From Streptomyces cacaoi (GTDB lineage: Bacteria; Actinomycetota; Actinomycetes; Streptomycetales; Streptomycetaceae): a stretch of DNA of 64,000 nt. The stretch is from NCBI RefSeq assembly GCF_006539165.1, contig NZ_BJMM01000002.1:1-64000 (forward strand), given 5' to 3'. The translations under genes and the position numbers were made by a program. Under the pieces are notes generated by a model. That model did not search any database and was not told the origin of the DNA. It was given only the letters and a program-made list of their open reading frames with translations. Positions 37,445-45,625 of this stretch are shown here, piece by piece. The stretch's first letter is position 1. Every line of letters begins with the position of its first letter.

Positions 37445-38005
37445 TCACCAGCCGCCGAGGCCGTCCGTGATCTCGCGGACGGCGGGGCGCGCCGCGTCCA
37501 GCACCGTCATGAACCAGGTGGAGAAGGTGTCGGACGCATGCCGTTTCTCCAACTCCTCCGGCGTCACGAAGGCGATCTCGGAGATCTCCTCGGGCGCGGG
37601 CCGCGGCTCCTGGTCCAGCAGCCCGACGAACAGGTGGTTGAACTCCTGCTCGACGAGGCCGGAGAGCGGGTCGGGATGGTTGTAGCGGACGGTGCCCGCC
37701 TCGCGCATCAGGAACGGCGCGATCCCCAGTTCCTCGCCCACCCGCCGGGCCGCCGCGGCGAACGGCGGCTCTCCCGGATACGGGTGCCCGCAGCAGGTGT
37801 TGGACCAGACGCCGGGGGAGTGGTACTTCTCCAACGCCCGCCGCTGGAGCAGCAGTCTGCCCGTCGCGTCGAACAGGAACACCGAGAAGGCCCGGTGCAG
37901 GCGGCCCGGGGGCTCGTGGGCGGAGAGCTTCTCCGCGGTGCCGATCGTCGTCCCGTCCTCATCGACCAGTTCGAGCATGATCGGGGCCGCTGAGCTGTTC
38001 GCCAT
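37445..38005 (-). CDS. idi: Isopentenyl-diphosphate delta-isomerase, type 1
   Basis: Nudix-fold metal enzyme of 186 residues that interconverts IPP and DMAPP, feeding prenyl synthases. The catalytic cysteine is in WSNTCCGHPYPGE (Cys72, the one before GHP). The metal and acid residues lie in the Nudix-like AAARRVGEELGI and in LVEQEFNHLFVG (Glu119, Glu121). FSVFLFDATGRLLLQRRA is the family N-terminal strand pair. GAAGGA lies seven bases before the ATG at 38005. In the MEP pathway the isomerase is helpful but not essential. It probably supports the hopanoid and polyprenyl genes about 12 kb downstream, though it is not in their operon. Confidence 0.95.
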   Translation of the reverse strand: MANSSAAPIMLELVDEDGTTIGTAEKLSAHEPPGRLHRAFSVFLFDATGRLLLQRRALEKYHSPGVWSNTCCGHPYPGEPPFAAAARRVGEELGIAPFLMREAGTVRYNHPDPLSGLVEQEFNHLFVGLLDQEPRPAPEEISEIAFVTPEELEKRHASDTFSTWFMTVLDAARPAVREITDGLGGW

Positions 38006-38127
38006 GTTGATCCTTCTTGTGGGCCTGTGGGCAGCGCGATCCAGTGTGCCGCAGCCAGCGTGCCAACTCCGCACGGTGATCGCATTTGTCCACACCGCTC
38101 GTGTCCGGCGCGCAAGCGCGACGCCGC

Positions 38128-39123
38128 CTACCCCGACTCCGCCCGGGAATGGTGCGCCAGCCACCCCTCCCACGCCGAGGCGACCATGTCCCGGACGGCG
38201 AACCGGGGTTCCCAGCCGAGTTCCGCGCGGATCCGCCCGGCGCTCGCCACCACCCGCGCCGGATCCCCCGGCCGCCGCGCCACCACGCGCGGCGGCACCG
38301 TCCGCCCCGTCACCTCGGCCACCACGGCGGCCATCTCCCGTACGGAGACGCCCTCTCCGGTGCCGACGTTGAGCGTGAGGTCGGTGGGAGAGCCCGGCCC
38401 GTCCCCGCGCGCGGCCAGCGTCCGCGCGGCGGCGACATGGGCCTCGGCGAGATCCTCGACGTGGATGTAGTCCCGTACGCAGGTGCCGTCCGGCGTGGGG
38501 TAGTCGTCGCCGAAGATGCGCGGGGCCTCACCGCGGGTGAGGGCGTCGAAGTACATCGGGACGATGTTGAAGACCCCGGTGTCCGCGAGCGCCGGCTCGG
38601 CGGCGCCCGCGACGTTGAAGTACCGCAGACAGCAGGTCGTCAGGCCGTGCGCGCGCCCCGCCGACCGCACCAGCCATTCCCCGGCCAGCTTCGTCTCGCC
38701 GTACGGGTTCATCGGGACCGTCGGGGTGTCCTCCGTCACCACGTCCACGTCCGGCATGCCGTAGACGGAGGCCGAGGAGGAGAAGACGAAGCGGCGGACA
38801 CCGGCGGCGACCACCGCCTCCAGCAGCACGGCGAGCCCGTGCACGTTCTCCTCGTAGTAGCGCAGCGGCTGTTCCACCGATTCGCCGACCTGCTTCCGGG
38901 CCGCGAGATGGATCACACCGGTGACGTGGTGCCGGGCCAGCGTGCCCTCCACCAGGGCCCGGTCCTGCACCGTTCCCCGCACCAGCGGCACCTGTGCGGG
39001 CAGTCTGTCCGCGTCGCCGCTGGAGAGGTCGTCGAGTGCCACGGCGGACTCACCGGCCGCGGTCAGGGCCCGGGCGACGTGCGCGCCGATGTAGCCCGCG
39101 CCGCCTGTGATCAACCACGTCAT
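38128..39123 (-). CDS. galE: UDP-glucose 4-epimerase
   Basis: Short-chain dehydrogenase/reductase-fold sugar-nucleotide epimerase of 331 residues. The NAD site is LITGGAGYIGAHVARAL at the N-terminus. The catalytic set is in FSSSASVYG (Ser/Thr) and NPYGETKLAGE (Tyr-x3-Lys). RYFNVAGAA and DYIHVEDLAEAHVAA are GalE hallmarks. Expected reaction is UDP-glucose to UDP-galactose (or the N-acetyl forms). The ATG has no ribosome site; TAGGGT six bases upstream suggests leaderless expression. It is divergent from the envelope gene cluster that starts at 39359 and may supply a sugar donor for its glycosyltransferase. Confidence 0.93.
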   Translation of the reverse strand: MTWLITGGAGYIGAHVARALTAAGESAVALDDLSSGDADRLPAQVPLVRGTVQDRALVEGTLARHHVTGVIHLAARKQVGESVEQPLRYYEENVHGLAVLLEAVVAAGVRRFVFSSSASVYGMPDVDVVTEDTPTVPMNPYGETKLAGEWLVRSAGRAHGLTTCCLRYFNVAGAAEPALADTGVFNIVPMYFDALTRGEAPRIFGDDYPTPDGTCVRDYIHVEDLAEAHVAAARTLAARGDGPGSPTDLTLNVGTGEGVSVREMAAVVAEVTGRTVPPRVVARRPGDPARVVASAGRIRAELGWEPRFAVRDMVASAWEGWLAHHSRAESG

Positions 39124-39358
39124 ACCCCGACCCTATCGGCCCCCGGTTGAGCCCCGAGCCCATGATCGACCATGCTGGTCCGCACACACGCCCCGCGGGC
39201 AACACCGGGGCGGTGAACGCTCGGTGAAGGCTCCCGACGGTCATCGGATACTCTCTGCCGACGTGCTGCCCGCCCTGGCCGGGCCCGGGCGCGCCCTGCC
39301 CGCTGCTTGTTGTCCCCTTTCTGCGCGGGTATGCCAGTTTCCGAGGAGTGAGTTCGTT
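39124..39358. other. Divergent spacer between galE and the envelope cluster
   Basis: The galE -10 lies at its minus-strand edge. The plus side holds a tiny frame (ATG 39331 to TGA 39349, MPVSEE) ending in the GAGGAG that appears to serve as ribosome site for the next gene. No strong plus-strand promoter was recognised. Confidence 0.4.
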
Positions 39359-41164
39359 CTGTCGACCGCCATCCTTACCGGTCCGCCGGTCGCCGGGTCG
39401 TCGCTGGAGCACGACCTGCGGTCGCTCGGGTTCGAGGTGCACGTGGCCCGGGACGCCCGGGACGCCTGGGAAGCGGCCTCCGTCGCCGCGCAGACCGCCC
39501 CGGGCGAACGACTGGCGCTCGTCGACCCCCGCTTCGTCGGCCACACCCACGCGCTGCGCCTCGCGCTGAAGGACCCCCGCTTCGACGCCAGCGCGCTGCC
39601 CGGCGTCCTCGGCATCGCCCCCTCCGCCCGCGCCGCGCTCGGCCGGCTGCCCGCCGCCGGGCCCGACGAGACGGCCGACGCCCTGGAGGCCGAGGGCGTC
39701 GCCGTGCACCGCCCCGAGCTGGGCGTCCTGGTGGCCGCCGTCCCCGAGAGCGCGCAGGAGCGGCACGAGGCGCGGGAGGCCGTCGCCGCCGTCGACGACG
39801 AGAAGGTGCGGCTGCGCTCCGCCGTGAAGTCCCGCGACGGCTTCTTCACCACCTTCTGCATCAGCCCCTACTCCCGCTACCTCGCGCGCTGGTGCGCCCG
39901 CCGCGGGCTGACCCCGAACCAGGTCACCACCGGCTCCCTGCTCACCGCGCTGATCGCCGCCGCCTGCGCCGCCACCGGGGAGCGGGCCGGGTTCGTCGCG
40001 GCCGGTGTGCTGCTGATCGCCTCGTTCGTGCTGGACGCCACCGACGGCCAGCTCGCCCGCTACGACCTCCAGTACTCCAAGCTCGGCGCCTGGCTGGACG
40101 CCACCTTCGACCGGGCCAAGGAGTACGCCTACTACGTCGGCCTCGCCCTGGGCGCGTCCCGCGGCGGTGACGACGTCTGGGCCCTGGCGCTCGGCGCGAT
40201 GCTGCTGATGACCGCCCGGCACACCGTCGACTTCTCCTTCAACGAGTCGAACGCCGGCGTGACCGGCAACGCGAGCCCCACCGCCGCCCTCTCCGGCCGG
40301 CTCGACAGCGTCGGCTGGACCGTCTGGCTGCGGCGCATGATCATCCTGCCGATCGGCGAGCGCTGGGCCCTGATCGCCGTGCTCACCGCCGTGACGACGC
40401 CCCGCATCACCTTCGTCGTGCTGCTGATCGCCGGCACCCTCGCCGCCTGCTACACGACGGCCGGACGCCTGCTGCGCTCGATCTCCCGCCGGACCCCGCG
40501 CACCCGGCAGGCCGCCGAGGGTGTCGGCGCGCTCACCGACAGCGGGATCCTCGCCCGCGGCTGCGCCCGGCTGCTGGGCGGTGTGCGGCTGCCCCGCTTC
40601 GGCCCGCCCGCACTGGCGCTGCTCGGCACCGCCGTGATCCTCGCCACGGCCTGGGGCGCCCCCGTGGGCAGCTGGTGGCCGGTGCTCGCCGCCGCCGTCT
40701 ACGCGCTGCTGACCGGGCTCTCCCTGGTGGCCCCGCTCACCGGCCCGCTCGACTGGCTGCTGCCCCCGCTCTTCCGTATCGCCGAGTACGGCACCGTGCT
40801 CGTGCTGGCCGCCCGCGCGTCCGCCGACGGAGCGCTTCCCGCTGCGTACGGGCTGGTCGCGGCCGTCGCCTACCATCACTACGACACGGTCTACCGCATC
40901 CGCGGTGGCACCGGCGCGCCTCCGCACTGGCTGGTGAGCGCGGTCGGGGGGCACGAAGGAAGGACGGTGCTGGTCACCGTCGCCGCGGCCCTCTGGCTCG
41001 GCGGCGGCGGGCCCGCCGAAGGAATCGACGGATTCGGTGCGTTTGATCTGGCGCTGACCGCGCTCGCCGTGGTCATCGCTGCCGTGGTGCTCGTCGAGAG
41101 CATCCGCTTCTGGGTGTCCTCCCATGCACCCGCTGTACACGACGAAACAGGAGAACCCGCATGA
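39359..41164 (+). CDS. Two-domain CDP-alcohol phosphatidyltransferase-family membrane protein (DUF5941-like)
   Basis: Membrane enzyme of 601 residues predicted to transfer a phosphoalcohol from a CDP-activated donor. The N-terminal 150 residues form a soluble alpha/beta domain (STAILTGPPVAGSSLEHDL; GERLALVDPRF) that resembles a degenerate nucleotidyltransferase. The CDP-alcohol motif is complete: Asp226-x2-Asp229-Gly230-x2-Ala233-Arg234, Gly243-x3-Asp247-x3-Asp251. TPNQVTTGSLLTALIAA and about ten further helices follow. No ATG, GTG or TTG fits the conserved STAIL start; CTG at 39359, ten bases after GAGGAG, is the best candidate. The nearest in-frame GTG is at 39263. The stop overlaps the next gene (ATGA). 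Soluble-plus-CDP-AP layout recalls the archaeal inositol-phosphate IPCT-DIPPS enzymes. Confidence 0.78.
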   Translation: MSTAILTGPPVAGSSLEHDLRSLGFEVHVARDARDAWEAASVAAQTAPGERLALVDPRFVGHTHALRLALKDPRFDASALPGVLGIAPSARAALGRLPAAGPDETADALEAEGVAVHRPELGVLVAAVPESAQERHEAREAVAAVDDEKVRLRSAVKSRDGFFTTFCISPYSRYLARWCARRGLTPNQVTTGSLLTALIAAACAATGERAGFVAAGVLLIASFVLDATDGQLARYDLQYSKLGAWLDATFDRAKEYAYYVGLALGASRGGDDVWALALGAMLLMTARHTVDFSFNESNAGVTGNASPTAALSGRLDSVGWTVWLRRMIILPIGERWALIAVLTAVTTPRITFVVLLIAGTLAACYTTAGRLLRSISRRTPRTRQAAEGVGALTDSGILARGCARLLGGVRLPRFGPPALALLGTAVILATAWGAPVGSWWPVLAAAVYALLTGLSLVAPLTGPLDWLLPPLFRIAEYGTVLVLAARASADGALPAAYGLVAAVAYHHYDTVYRIRGGTGAPPHWLVSAVGGHEGRTVLVTVAAALWLGGGGPAEGIDGFGAFDLALTALAVVIAAVVLVESIRFWVSSHAPAVHDETGEPA

Positions 41165-41898
41165 TCGGCCTCGTGCTGGCCGCCGGCGCCGGACGGCGTC
41201 TGCGCCCCTACACCGACACCCTGCCCAAGGCGCTGGTGCCCGTCGACGGCGACAAGACCGTGCTCGACATCGCGCTGGCCAACTTCGCCGCGGTCGGGCT
41301 CACCGATGTCGCCGTCGTCGTGGGCTACCGCAAGGAGGCCGTCTACGAGCGGCAGGCCGCCCTGGAGGCCGAGCACGGCGTCAAGCTGACGCTCATCGAC
41401 AACGACAAGGCCGAGGAGTGGAACAACGCCTACTCCCTCTACTGCGCCCGCGAGGTGTTCAAGGAGGGCGTGCTCCTGGCCAACGGCGACACCGTGCACC
41501 CCGTCTCCGTCGAGAAGACGCTGCTGGACGCGCGCGGCGAGGGCAAGAAGATCATCCTGGCGCTGGACACCGTCAAGGACCTCGCCGACGAGGAGATGAA
41601 GGTCGTCGTCGAGGACGACAAGGGCGTCCAGAAGATCACCAAGCTGATGGACCCGGCCGAGGCCACCGGCGAGTACATCGGTCTGACCCTCATCGAGCCG
41701 GAGGCCGGCGCCGAGCTGGCCGACGCGCTGAAGGCCACCTTCGAGCGGGACCCGCAGCTCTACTACGAGGACGGCTACCAGGAGCTGGCCAACCGCGGCT
41801 TCAAGATCGACGTGGCGCCCATCGGCGATGTGCGGTGGGTCGAGATCGACAACCACGACGATCTCGCCAAGGGCAGGGAGATCGCATGCCGGTACTGA
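41161..41898 (+). CDS. Sugar/polyol-phosphate nucleotidyltransferase (LicC/IPCT-like)
   Basis: NTP-transferase-fold protein of 245 residues that should join a phosphoalcohol or sugar phosphate to a nucleotide. The N-terminal nucleotide loop is IGLVLAAGAGRRLRP with LPKALVPV; VAVVVGYRKEAV and the EEWNNAYSLYCARE segment resemble phosphocholine and inositol-phosphate cytidylyltransferases. GVLLANGDTVHP gives the metal-binding Asp. The C-terminal VRWVEIDNHDDLAKGREI closes the site. Its neighbours use CDP-alcohols, so CTP is the likely nucleotide. Start overlaps the previous stop by four bases, and its end overlaps the next gene by 13 bases. Confidence 0.85.
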   Translation: MIGLVLAAGAGRRLRPYTDTLPKALVPVDGDKTVLDIALANFAAVGLTDVAVVVGYRKEAVYERQAALEAEHGVKLTLIDNDKAEEWNNAYSLYCAREVFKEGVLLANGDTVHPVSVEKTLLDARGEGKKIILALDTVKDLADEEMKVVVEDDKGVQKITKLMDPAEATGEYIGLTLIEPEAGAELADALKATFERDPQLYYEDGYQELANRGFKIDVAPIGDVRWVEIDNHDDLAKGREIACRY

Positions 41899-42947
41899 CC
41901 CGCCTCATCCCGTCCCCGGTAGTCGTCGACATCAGCCGCGGCGCCCTGGACGATCTGGCGGGCCTGCTGGCCGATCAGCGGATCTCCTCCAACGGCAAGC
42001 TGGCGTTCGCGATCAGCGGGGGCTCGGGTGCTGCCCTGCGCGAGCGGTTCGCGCCGGAGCTGCCCAACGCCTCCTGGTACGAGGTGGGCGGCGGGACGCT
42101 GGACGACGCGATCAAGCTCGCCGACGCCATGAAGTCCGGCCGCTACGACGCGGTCGTCGGCATGGGCGGCGGCAAGATCATCGACTGCGCCAAGTTCGCC
42201 GCGGCACGGATCGGGCTGCCGCTGGTGGCCGTCGCGACGAACCTGTCGCACGACGGTCTGTGCTCGCCCGTCGCCACCCTCGACAACGACGCGGGCCGGG
42301 GCTCCTACGGGGTGCCCAACCCGATCGCCGTCGTCATCGACCTCGACGTCATCCGCGAGGCACCGGAGCGGTACGTACGCTCCGGCATCGGCGACGTCAT
42401 CTCCAACATCTCGGCCGTCAAGGACTGGGAGCTGGGGCACGAGGTGCGCGGCGAGGACATCGACGGGCTGGCCGCCGCCATGGCACGCCAGGCAGGCGAA
42501 GCGGTTCTGCGCCACCCCGGCGACGTCAGCGACGACGCCTTCCTGCAAGTGCTGGCCGAGGGCCTGGTCCTCACCGGGATCTCCATGTCCGTCGCCGGCG
42601 ACAGCCGCCCCGCCTCCGGGGCCTGCCACGAGATCAACCACGCCTTCGACCTGCTCTACCCGAAGCGGGCCGCCCCGCACGGCGAGCAGTGCGGCCTCGG
42701 CGCGGTGTTCGCCACCTACCTGCGCGGGGACAAGGACACCGCGCGGCTGATGGTCGAGGTGCTGCGCCGGCACGACCTGCCGGTCCTGCCCCAGGACATC
42801 GGCTTCGACGCCGACGAGTTCGTCGAGGTCGTCGCCTACGCGCCGCAGACCCGCCCCGGGCGGTACACGATCCTCGAACATCTCGACCTGTCCACCGACC
42901 AGATCAGGGACGCATACGCCGACTATGCACAAGCCATCGGTAGCTGA
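41886..42947 (+). CDS. Glycerol-1-phosphate dehydrogenase-like (AraM/EgsA) enzyme
   Basis: Iron/zinc-containing alcohol dehydrogenase-fold protein of 353 residues, close in layout to sn-glycerol-1-phosphate dehydrogenases, which reduce dihydroxyacetone phosphate to the archaeal-type glycerol-1-phosphate. NAD site: VGMGGGKIIDCAKFAAARIG. Candidate metal ligands are Asp in NLSHDGLCSP, His in GACHEINHAFDLL and His in APHGEQCGLGAVFA. SVAGDSRPASGACHE matches the family's substrate loop. It overlaps both neighbours (13 and 23 bases), so it is translationally coupled to a cytidylyltransferase and a CDP-alcohol transferase. A product activated as a CDP-alcohol is the natural inference; the actual substrate may be a different polyol phosphate. 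Confidence 0.82.
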   Translation: MPVLTRLIPSPVVVDISRGALDDLAGLLADQRISSNGKLAFAISGGSGAALRERFAPELPNASWYEVGGGTLDDAIKLADAMKSGRYDAVVGMGGGKIIDCAKFAAARIGLPLVAVATNLSHDGLCSPVATLDNDAGRGSYGVPNPIAVVIDLDVIREAPERYVRSGIGDVISNISAVKDWELGHEVRGEDIDGLAAAMARQAGEAVLRHPGDVSDDAFLQVLAEGLVLTGISMSVAGDSRPASGACHEINHAFDLLYPKRAAPHGEQCGLGAVFATYLRGDKDTARLMVEVLRRHDLPVLPQDIGFDADEFVEVVAYAPQTRPGRYTILEHLDLSTDQIRDAYADYAQAIGS

Positions 42948-43710
42948 ACTGCGCCCGGTCGTTCATCCCGAAGGGGTGAAGGACCGCCGCAGCGGTGAGC
43001 ACTGGGCCGGACGCCTGTACATGCGAGAGCTCTCGCTGCGCGTCGATCCGTACCTGGTCAACACCCGGATCACGCCCAACCAGCTCACCCATCTGATGGT
43101 CGTCGCGGGCGTCCTGGCGGGCGCGGCACTGCTGGTGCCGGGCCTCGCCGGGGCGCTCCTCGGCGCCCTTCTCATCCAGCTGTACCTGCTGCTGGACTGC
43201 GTGGACGGCGAGGTCGCGCGCTGGCGCGGCCAGACGTCCATCACCGGCGTCTACCTCGACCGCGTCGGCCACTATCTGTCCGAGGCGGCGCTGCTCGTCG
43301 GCTTCGGCCTGCGTGCCGCCGACCTCTTCCACCGCGAGGGCGCCACGAGCAACTGGATGTGGGCCTTCCTGGGAACCGTCGCGGCCCTCGGCGCCATCCT
43401 CATCAAGGCGGAGACCGATCTGGTCGACGTGGCCAGGGCGCGCAGCGGCCTGCCTGCGGTGAAGGACGAGGCGGCGGTGCCCCGCTCCTCCGGCCTGGCC
43501 GTGGCCCGCAAGGCGGCCGCGGCGCTGAAGTTCCACCGGCTCGTCGGCGGGGTCGAGGCCAGCCTGCTGATCCTGCTGGTGGCGATCGGGGACGCCGTCC
43601 GCGGGGACCTGTTCTTCACCCGGCTCGGCGTCGCGGTCCTGGCGGCCATCGCGGTCGTCCAGACGCTGCTGCACCTGGTGTCCATCCTGGCGTCGAGCCG
43701 GCTCAAGTGA
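42925..43710 (+). CDS. CDP-alcohol phosphatidyltransferase-family protein with altered motif
   Basis: Membrane protein of 261 residues with about six helices. The CDP-alcohol motif is nearly complete: Asp91-x2-Asp94-Gly95-x2-Ala98-Arg99, Gly108-x3-Asp112, but the fourth aspartate, usually the catalytic base, is His116 (DRVGHYLSE). TPNQLTHLMVV precedes the motif as in active members. So it may be an active variant, use a different acceptor, or be regulatory. It overlaps the dehydrogenase gene by 23 bases and the stop is followed after 17 bases by the glycosyltransferase start. The other CDP-alcohol transferase in the cluster has the full motif. Confidence 0.85.
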   Translation: MHKPSVAELRPVVHPEGVKDRRSGEHWAGRLYMRELSLRVDPYLVNTRITPNQLTHLMVVAGVLAGAALLVPGLAGALLGALLIQLYLLLDCVDGEVARWRGQTSITGVYLDRVGHYLSEAALLVGFGLRAADLFHREGATSNWMWAFLGTVAALGAILIKAETDLVDVARARSGLPAVKDEAAVPRSSGLAVARKAAAALKFHRLVGGVEASLLILLVAIGDAVRGDLFFTRLGVAVLAAIAVVQTLLHLVSILASSRLK

Positions 43711-43727
43711 CGGGAGGCGAGCGGACC

Positions 43728-44600
43728 ATGCGGCTGGGTGCGGTCATCCTGACCATGGGCAACCGCCCCGAGGAACTGCGGGCGCTGCTGGAGTCGGTCG
43801 CCAAGCAGGACGGCGAGGCGATCGAGGTCGTGGTGGTGGGTAACGGCGCGCCGTTGCCCGAGCTGCCGGAAGGTGTACGGACGGTCGAGCTTCCGGAAAA
43901 TCTCGGCATCCCCGGAGGCCGCAACGTCGGCATCGAGGCGTTCGGCCCGTCCGGCAGCGAGGTGGACGCGCTGCTGTTCCTCGACGACGACGGACTGCTG
44001 CCCAACACCGACACGGCCGAGCTGGTGCGCGAGGCGTTCACCCGCGACCCGAAGCTGGGCATCATCAGCTTCCGTATCGCCGACCCCGACACGGGGGAGA
44101 CCCAGCGCCGCCACGTGCCCCGGCTGCGTGCCGCCGACCCGCTGCGCTCCTCCCGCGTCACCACCTTCCTGGGCGGGGCCAACGCGGTGCGCACCAGGGT
44201 GCTGGCCGAAGTCGGCGGTCTGCCCGACGAGTTCTTCTACGCGCACGAGGAGACCGACCTCGCCTGGCGCACGCTGAACGCGGGCTGGATGATCGACTAC
44301 CGGGCCGACATGGTGCTCCACCACCCCACCACCGCACCCAGCAGGCACGCGGTCTACCACCGCATGGTCGCCCGCAACCGGGTCTGGCTGGCCCGCCGCA
44401 ACCTCCCGGCCCTGCTCGTCCCCGTCTACCTGGGTGTGTGGCTGCTGCTCACGCTCGCCCGCCGTCCGTCGATGCCGGCGCTGCGCGCGTGGCTGGGTGG
44501 CTTCAAGGAGGGCTGGACGACTCCGGCGGGTCCGCGCAGGCCCATGCGGTGGCGTACGGTATGGCGTCTGACGCGGCTGGGACGCCCACCGGTGATCTGA
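43728..44600 (+). CDS. GT2-family glycosyltransferase
   Basis: GT-A-fold sugar transferase of 290 residues. GAVILTMGNRPEELRALLES starts the nucleotide domain; VVVGNGAPLP and ENLGIPGGRNVGI follow, then the metal-binding FLDDDGLLPN (residues about 82-91). The acceptor part has TFLGGANAVRTRVL and EEFFYAHEETDLAWRTL-like FFYAHEETDLAWRTLNAG. A hydrophobic C-terminal helix LLVPVYLGVWLLLTLA suggests membrane association. GGGAGG lies ten bases before the ATG at 43728; a GTG at 43707 overlapping the previous stop is possible. It probably adds a sugar to the product made by the upstream CDP-alcohol enzymes before export. Confidence 0.9.
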   Translation: MRLGAVILTMGNRPEELRALLESVAKQDGEAIEVVVVGNGAPLPELPEGVRTVELPENLGIPGGRNVGIEAFGPSGSEVDALLFLDDDGLLPNTDTAELVREAFTRDPKLGIISFRIADPDTGETQRRHVPRLRAADPLRSSRVTTFLGGANAVRTRVLAEVGGLPDEFFYAHEETDLAWRTLNAGWMIDYRADMVLHHPTTAPSRHAVYHRMVARNRVWLARRNLPALLVPVYLGVWLLLTLARRPSMPALRAWLGGFKEGWTTPAGPRRPMRWRTVWRLTRLGRPPVI

Positions 44601-44665
44601 CAGTCTCGTTTTCTGAGAGCATCGGCACAGGATTCACTTGCGCAGTGTGAGGACGTAATTCCAAC

Positions 44666-45625
44666 GTGAGCGAGACAACCCACGACAGTGCCGACAGCGC
44701 TGACAGTGCTGTCGGTGTGGTGCCCCCACCGTCCCCGGACGACCGGCTGACCTCGGCCGAACTCGCGGTCAAATACGGCCTGTCGGTGAGCGGAGCCCGC
44801 CCCTCGTTGCCCGAGTACGTGCGGCAGCTGTGGGCACGGCGGCACTTCATCCTCGCCTTTTCCCGGGCGAAGCTGCTGGCGCAGTACAGCCAGGCGAAGC
44901 TGGGCCAGCTGTGGCAGGTCGCGACGCCGCTGCTGAACGCGGCCGTCTACTTCCTCATCTTCGGCATCATCATGGGGGGCCGCGAGGGCATCCCCGGCGG
45001 CAGCGGACGGTACATCCCCTTCCTCGTCACCGGGGTGTTCGTCTTCACCTTCACCCAGACCTCGGTGCTCAACGGGGTGCGGGCGATCTCCTCGAACCTC
45101 GGCCTGGTGCGTGCGCTGCACTTCCCGCGCGCCTCGCTGCCGATCTCGATCTCGCTCCAGCAGCTCCAGCAGCTGCTGTTCTCGATGATCGTCCTGGTTG
45201 TCATCCTGCTGGGCTTCCGCGAGATGCCCGGCCTCACCTGGCTGCTGATCGTCCCGGTGCTGGCCTGCCAGTTCGTGTTCAACACCGGGCTGGCGCTGAT
45301 CATGGCCCGGCTGGGCAGCAAGACCCCGGACCTGGCACAGCTGATGCCCTTCATCACCCGGACCTGGCTGTACGCGTCCGGCGTGATGTTCTCCCTGCCG
45401 TACATGCTCAGCAAGCACGACGCACCGCACTGGCTGGTGCAGGTGATGCAGGCGAACCCGGCCACGGTCTACATGGATCTGATGCGCTACTCGCTCATCG
45501 ACGAATACACGCTGAATGACATGTCGCACTACGCCTGGCCACTGGCCCTCGTGTGGGCGATCGTGATCGGCGTCGGCGGATTTGTTTTCTTCTGGAAGTC
45601 GGAGGAGCGTTATGGCCGTGGCTGA
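44666..45625 (+). CDS. ABC-2 type exporter permease (TagG/Wzm-like)
   Basis: Membrane subunit of a polysaccharide or teichoic-acid exporter, 319 aa with six helices after a cytoplasmic N-terminus of about 65 residues. Family marks are YSQAKLGQLWQVATPLLNAAVYFLIFG near the first helix, SNLGLVRALHFPRASLPIS, and the QANPATVYMDLMRYSLI loop near the end. The N-terminal tail has ADSADSA repeats and a LTSAELAVKYGL segment. GTG start at 44666. It overlaps the ATPase gene by 14 bases, so the pair forms one exporter. It should export the lipid-linked product of the preceding genes across the membrane. Confidence 0.92.
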   Translation: MSETTHDSADSADSAVGVVPPPSPDDRLTSAELAVKYGLSVSGARPSLPEYVRQLWARRHFILAFSRAKLLAQYSQAKLGQLWQVATPLLNAAVYFLIFGIIMGGREGIPGGSGRYIPFLVTGVFVFTFTQTSVLNGVRAISSNLGLVRALHFPRASLPISISLQQLQQLLFSMIVLVVILLGFREMPGLTWLLIVPVLACQFVFNTGLALIMARLGSKTPDLAQLMPFITRTWLYASGVMFSLPYMLSKHDAPHWLVQVMQANPATVYMDLMRYSLIDEYTLNDMSHYAWPLALVWAIVIGVGGFVFFWKSEERYGRG

